A stretch of DNA of 64,000 nt from Desulfitobacterium_A nosdiversum (GTDB lineage Bacteria > Bacillota > Desulfitobacteriia > Desulfitobacteriales > Desulfitobacteriaceae), in contig NZ_CP172056.1 of the NCBI RefSeq assembly GCF_049860565.1, positions 2,790,001 through 2,854,000 of the forward strand, in the 5' to 3' direction. The translations under genes were made by a program, and so were the position numbers. The notes under the pieces are model-generated. The model worked only from the letters and a program-made list of their open reading frames with translations. It was not told where the DNA came from and made no database searches. Shown here piece after piece: positions 60,811-64,000 of this stretch. Positions within the stretch are counted from its first letter, which is position 1. Every line of letters begins with the position of its first letter.

Positions 60811-61575
60811 ATGAAAATAGCTATATCTGGCAAAGGAGGGGTTGGCAAGACAACTTTTGCAGCGAATTTAGCTTTTTGGCTTTCAGAACATAAGACACAT
60901 GTTTTAGCTGTAGATGCCGACCCTGATTCGAGTTTGGGAACCGTATTAGGCTTCTCCGATAATATACTTCAGGACTTAAAGCCAATTGTTGATATGAAAG
61001 ATCTTATTGAGGAGCGTATGGGAGGAAGCGGTGCATTTTATCCTCTTAATCCTAAGGTTGATGATATTTTAAACGACTATTCAATTACGAGAGGGACGAT
61101 ACGCTTTTTCAGAATGGGAAATATCAAAGGTGGCGGTACTTCCTGTTATTGCAAAGAAAACAGTTTTCTCCATGCCCTTGTCAATTCCTTGATTCTTGGC
61201 GAAGAAGACACAGTTATTCTTGATATGGGAGCCGGGATTGAGCAGTTAACACGGGGTACAGCCCAAGGAGTCGATATTCTCATAATTATTACAGAAGCAA
61301 GTACTGTAAGCATACATACAGTTCAAGTTATCCAAAAACTTGCTTTTGAACTTGGTATAAAAAAGGTTTTTGTGGTTGGTAATAAAATTCGCAATTCCAA
61401 AGAAGAACATTTCCTTAAGAATCAAATCCTGCCTGAAGCTTTATTGGGCATTATTCCCTTTAGTGAAGATTTATTGGATATGTCTGTAGACACAGGTCAC
61501 CCTAATTTACCCTATGGTACACCGGGTTTTTACCTTGAAAATATATTTAAAAAAATAGTTGAAGAAGGGAGATGA
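60811..61575 (+). CDS. cooC: CODH maturation ATPase CooC
   Basis: 254 residues. Deviant Walker A SGKGGVGKTTFAANLA (residues 4-19), VDADPDSSLG, a CxC motif (SCYCKEN, about residues 112-116) that binds metal at the CooC dimer interface, and DMGAGIEQLTRG. CooC proteins insert nickel into CO dehydrogenase. Located 72 bp before cooS, same operon. Confidence 0.93.
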   Translation: MKIAISGKGGVGKTTFAANLAFWLSEHKTHVLAVDADPDSSLGTVLGFSDNILQDLKPIVDMKDLIEERMGGSGAFYPLNPKVDDILNDYSITRGTIRFFRMGNIKGGGTSCYCKENSFLHALVNSLILGEEDTVILDMGAGIEQLTRGTAQGVDILIIITEASTVSIHTVQVIQKLAFELGIKKVFVVGNKIRNSKEEHFLKNQILPEALLGIIPFSEDLLDMSVDTGHPNLPYGTPGFYLENIFKKIVEEGR

Positions 61576-61647
61576 AGAAAATCGGGGTAAATTCCTAGAA
61601 AATCCTTAGCCGAAATACTGAGTATTTAGAAAGAGGAGGTTTGAATT

Positions 61648-63666
61648 ATGCCCAGATATCGGGATTTAACACACACGGCAAGGCCTTCGGATGCGCCGCG
61701 TGTAATCGAGCCTAAAAATCCCTTGCGCTCAGTTGACCCAGGTGCTCTGGAAATGCTCAAAGTTGCTCAGGAACAGAATATCGAAACTGTTTTTGACAGA
61801 TTTGTAGCTCAACAACCTCAATGCGGATTCGGTTATAAAGGCATTTGCTGCAGAATTTGTATTGCAGGTCCATGTCGTGTCAAAACTGAGGAAGGACCTG
61901 GCAGTAAAGGAATATGCGGTGCTACTGCCTTCACTATCGTTGCCCGAAACTTAGTACGAATGATTGCCGGCGGAACAGCTTCTCATTCAGAACATTCTCG
62001 GCATGTCTTACACACCGCTCATGCTATGGTTGATGGTGAAGCCCCGAGTTATTCGATAAAATCTCCGGAAAAACTTCACAAATTAGCTTCTCAACTTGGA
62101 GTTTCCACCATAAATCGAGAAGATCGTGAGATTCTTAAAGATGTAACCGAAATTGCATATTCTGATTTTGGTCGCTATCAAGACCGGCCGCTAGCTTTTT
62201 TAGATAGTTTTCTTACTGAGCAGCGACGTAAGAAATTCCAACATACCAATATTACGCCTCGTTCAATTGATGGCACAGTAACGGAGCTCATTGCCCAAAC
62301 AGCTATGGGCGTTGACAGTGATCCTGTTAATTTGATTTTTGGAGGCTTAAAAGGTTCTTTGGCTGATTTAGCTGGGGAATATATCGGTACAAAGTTAAGT
62401 GACGTTCTTTTTGGCATTCCGGAACCCATCGTGTCGGAGTCCAACCTTGGTGTAATCAATTCTAAGATGGTGAATATTGCTGTTCACGGACATAATCCGG
62501 TTTTAAGTGAAATGGTTGTTGCCGCTGCCCGTCAGCTGCAAGGAGAAGCTCAAAAGGTTGGGGCGGAAGGAATCAACATCGTCGGAATTTGTTGTACCGG
62601 TAATGAGCTTTTAATGCGAGAAGGAGTTTATCTTGCCACTTCATCCGCTTCCCAGGAAATGGCCATTATGACAGGTGCTCTTGATGCCATGGTTCTTGAT
62701 ATCCAATGTATTTACCCTGCGGTTCAGCAATTAACAGAGTGCTTCCATACTAAAGTTGTAACAACCGAAGGGATCATGAAAATGCCTGGGGCTCAACACA
62801 TAGCATTTAATGCCGAAACAGCTATGGAAGATGCCCAAAAACTTGTGCAAATTGCAATTGAGGCTTATAAAAACAGAGATCCAAAGAAGATTTCAATTCC
62901 TAATGAACGTCATAACCTCGTTGCCGGTTTCAGTATAGAAACCTTGACTGATATTTTCTCAAAAGTCAATTCTGATCGTCCTATGTCTGTTCTCACCGAC
63001 GCTATCATGAATGGTCAAATCAAAGGTGTTGTTCAAATGGCAGGCTGCAACAATCTAAAACGGCCTCAGGACGAGTCCCATGTTGTTATTTTGAAAGAAC
63101 TTGTCAAAAATGATGTTCTTGTTGTCGCTACCGGCTGTTCAGCAGGAGCATTTGCTAAGTTAGGGCTGATGAGCCCGCTTGCTGTTGATGCCTATGCCGG
63201 GGAGGGTCTTAAGAGCTTTATTCGGATGCTGGAAGATGCAAATCCACAGCTCACAACCGGCTTACCGCTGATCTTTCATATTGGAGCCTGTGTCGATAAC
63301 AGCCGTGGCATGGATCTTGTTATGGCAATGGCAGAAGAGTTGGAAGTTGATGTACCGAAGGTTCCTTTCGCTGCATCTGCTCCTGAAGCAATGCACGAAA
63401 AAGCAGTGGCTATTGGTACTTACTGCGTCACAATGGGGCTGCCCACCCATGTCGGTTCGATGCCTTTCCTTGAAGGAAGCGATCTAATCTACGGTATTGC
63501 GACTCAAATCGCCCATGACGTTTTTGGCGGCAACTTTATATTTGAAATGGATCCACAAGTAGCAGCTCAGAAAATCTTAGGTGCATTAGAATATCGTAGC
63601 TGGAAATTAAAAATTCATAAGCATGCCGCGGAAAAGTTCAACACGGAAATAGCTCAAGGTTGGTAA
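61648..63666 (+). CDS. cooS: Ni-Fe carbon monoxide dehydrogenase catalytic subunit
   Basis: 672 residues. N-terminal cysteines for the D and B clusters (CGFGYKGICCRICIAGPC, CGATAF), GHNPVLSEM, C-cluster ligands in VGICCTGNELLMREG, GCNN, TGCSAGAFAK and GACVDNSRG. Oxidises CO or reduces CO2 to CO. In an operon with acsB this is the CODH half of acetyl-CoA synthase (AcsA). AGAGGAGG ribosome site. Confidence 0.96.
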   Translation: MPRYRDLTHTARPSDAPRVIEPKNPLRSVDPGALEMLKVAQEQNIETVFDRFVAQQPQCGFGYKGICCRICIAGPCRVKTEEGPGSKGICGATAFTIVARNLVRMIAGGTASHSEHSRHVLHTAHAMVDGEAPSYSIKSPEKLHKLASQLGVSTINREDREILKDVTEIAYSDFGRYQDRPLAFLDSFLTEQRRKKFQHTNITPRSIDGTVTELIAQTAMGVDSDPVNLIFGGLKGSLADLAGEYIGTKLSDVLFGIPEPIVSESNLGVINSKMVNIAVHGHNPVLSEMVVAAARQLQGEAQKVGAEGINIVGICCTGNELLMREGVYLATSSASQEMAIMTGALDAMVLDIQCIYPAVQQLTECFHTKVVTTEGIMKMPGAQHIAFNAETAMEDAQKLVQIAIEAYKNRDPKKISIPNERHNLVAGFSIETLTDIFSKVNSDRPMSVLTDAIMNGQIKGVVQMAGCNNLKRPQDESHVVILKELVKNDVLVVATGCSAGAFAKLGLMSPLAVDAYAGEGLKSFIRMLEDANPQLTTGLPLIFHIGACVDNSRGMDLVMAMAEELEVDVPKVPFAASAPEAMHEKAVAIGTYCVTMGLPTHVGSMPFLEGSDLIYGIATQIAHDVFGGNFIFEMDPQVAAQKILGALEYRSWKLKIHKHAAEKFNTEIAQGW

Positions 63667-63685
63667 AGAAAGGAGGATTAATCCA

Positions 63686-64000
63686 ATGTCAATGGAGCAA
63701 ATTTACGAAGATGCCATAAAGGACCCTTCTCAAGAACCTAAAAAGCTATTGCGTAAAGCCTACGACGGTACGATTACGGCAATGACCTATGCGGAAATTC
63801 TTCTTAACCGTGCTCTTAAAGATTATGGAAAAGCGCAGACGATTGGTTATCCTGACACGGCTTATCATCTTCCCGTCATCACCTGCTTATCCGGTGAAAA
63901 GGTAACAACTCTAGGTGAACTTGTTCCGATCCTTAATCGTATGAGAGCACAAGTTAAAACAAGACTAACCTTTGAAAATGCACGTCTTTGGGGAGAATCT
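63686..64000 (+). CDS. acsB: Acetyl-CoA synthase (CO-methylating) AcsB, 3' partial
   Basis: 105 codons from ATG 63686 (AAAGGAGG upstream) to the right edge, open throughout. The N-terminal segment EQIYEDAIKD, AYDGTITAMTYAEILLNRAL and TAYHLPVITCLSG matches AcsB, the alpha subunit that joins CO, a methyl group and CoA at the A-cluster. The A-cluster residues lie outside the window. 19 bp after cooS, so co-transcribed. Confidence 0.9.
   Translation, partial: MSMEQIYEDAIKDPSQEPKKLLRKAYDGTITAMTYAEILLNRALKDYGKAQTIGYPDTAYHLPVITCLSGEKVTTLGELVPILNRMRAQVKTRLTFENARLWGES

Overview
The window looks like chromosome of a spore-forming, strictly anaerobic, low-to-moderate GC Firmicute of the Desulfosporosinus/Desulfitobacterium kind. 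This is inferred, not searched. The reasons are a CooC-CooS-AcsB (CO dehydrogenase/acetyl-CoA synthase) cluster at the right edge, several spore-coat and small acid-soluble-protein-like genes, a SigH-like sigma factor, AddAB instead of RecBCD, a gram-positive Tad pilus locus with no secretin, strong AGGAGG ribosome sites and frequent TTG/GTG starts. I see no prophage, no intact insertion sequence and no CRISPR array.

Layout. 1-2658: a heterodimeric ABC exporter; the second half is cut by an in-frame TAG. 2779-5299: DegV, small unknown proteins, PspC and a CotF-like coat protein. 5473-10584: envelope and transport genes (paired short chromate transporters, cardiolipin synthase, FetAB-like exporter, patatin). 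10860-13995: PIN-PhoH ATPase, a stand-alone glutamate-synthase-like FMN protein and a 44-codon ORF. 14110-15095: Gln-rich and SASP-like repetitive proteins around a small MITE-like element. 15237-23028: addB-addA. 23089-25935 (minus): an ABC importer of the TrpXYZ type. 26236-28626: a LysM coat-like protein, a GntR regulator, an unknown 250-residue protein and two tiny hydrophobic sporulation-type peptides. 28917-31036: NfeD plus flotillin. 31285-39287: Flp pilin and the Tad apparatus (prepilin peptidase, TadE, TadG, CpaB, CpaE, CpaF, TadB, TadC) ending in a DUF192 gene. 39316-44760: M18 aminopeptidase, GNAT, a 34-codon ORF, a second DegV and a phosphohexomutase. 44838-48555: a sigma-A-type promoter, DnaJ-like protein and ClpB. 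48804-51728: a compact operon of a SagB-type nitroreductase, an LpdD-like protein and a UbiD decarboxylase. 51795-54083: DUF2007-like protein, DivIVA, two half-size CotF-like proteins and the SigH-like sigma factor. 54239-58100 (minus): the ribDE-BA-H riboflavin operon behind an FMN riboswitch with terminator and promoter. 58786-58862: tRNA-Pro(CGG). 59084-60449: a third DegV and a Nudix hydrolase. 60811-64000: cooC, cooS and the start of acsB, the carbonyl branch of the Wood-Ljungdahl pathway.

Most of the window is core or lineage-core metabolism. The least explained items are a duplicated structured element (10649-10744 and 53356-53454) whose stem shows a compensatory base-pair change, the SagB/LpdD/UbiD operon, the amber codon inside the ABC exporter, and several conserved-looking small proteins without known function.
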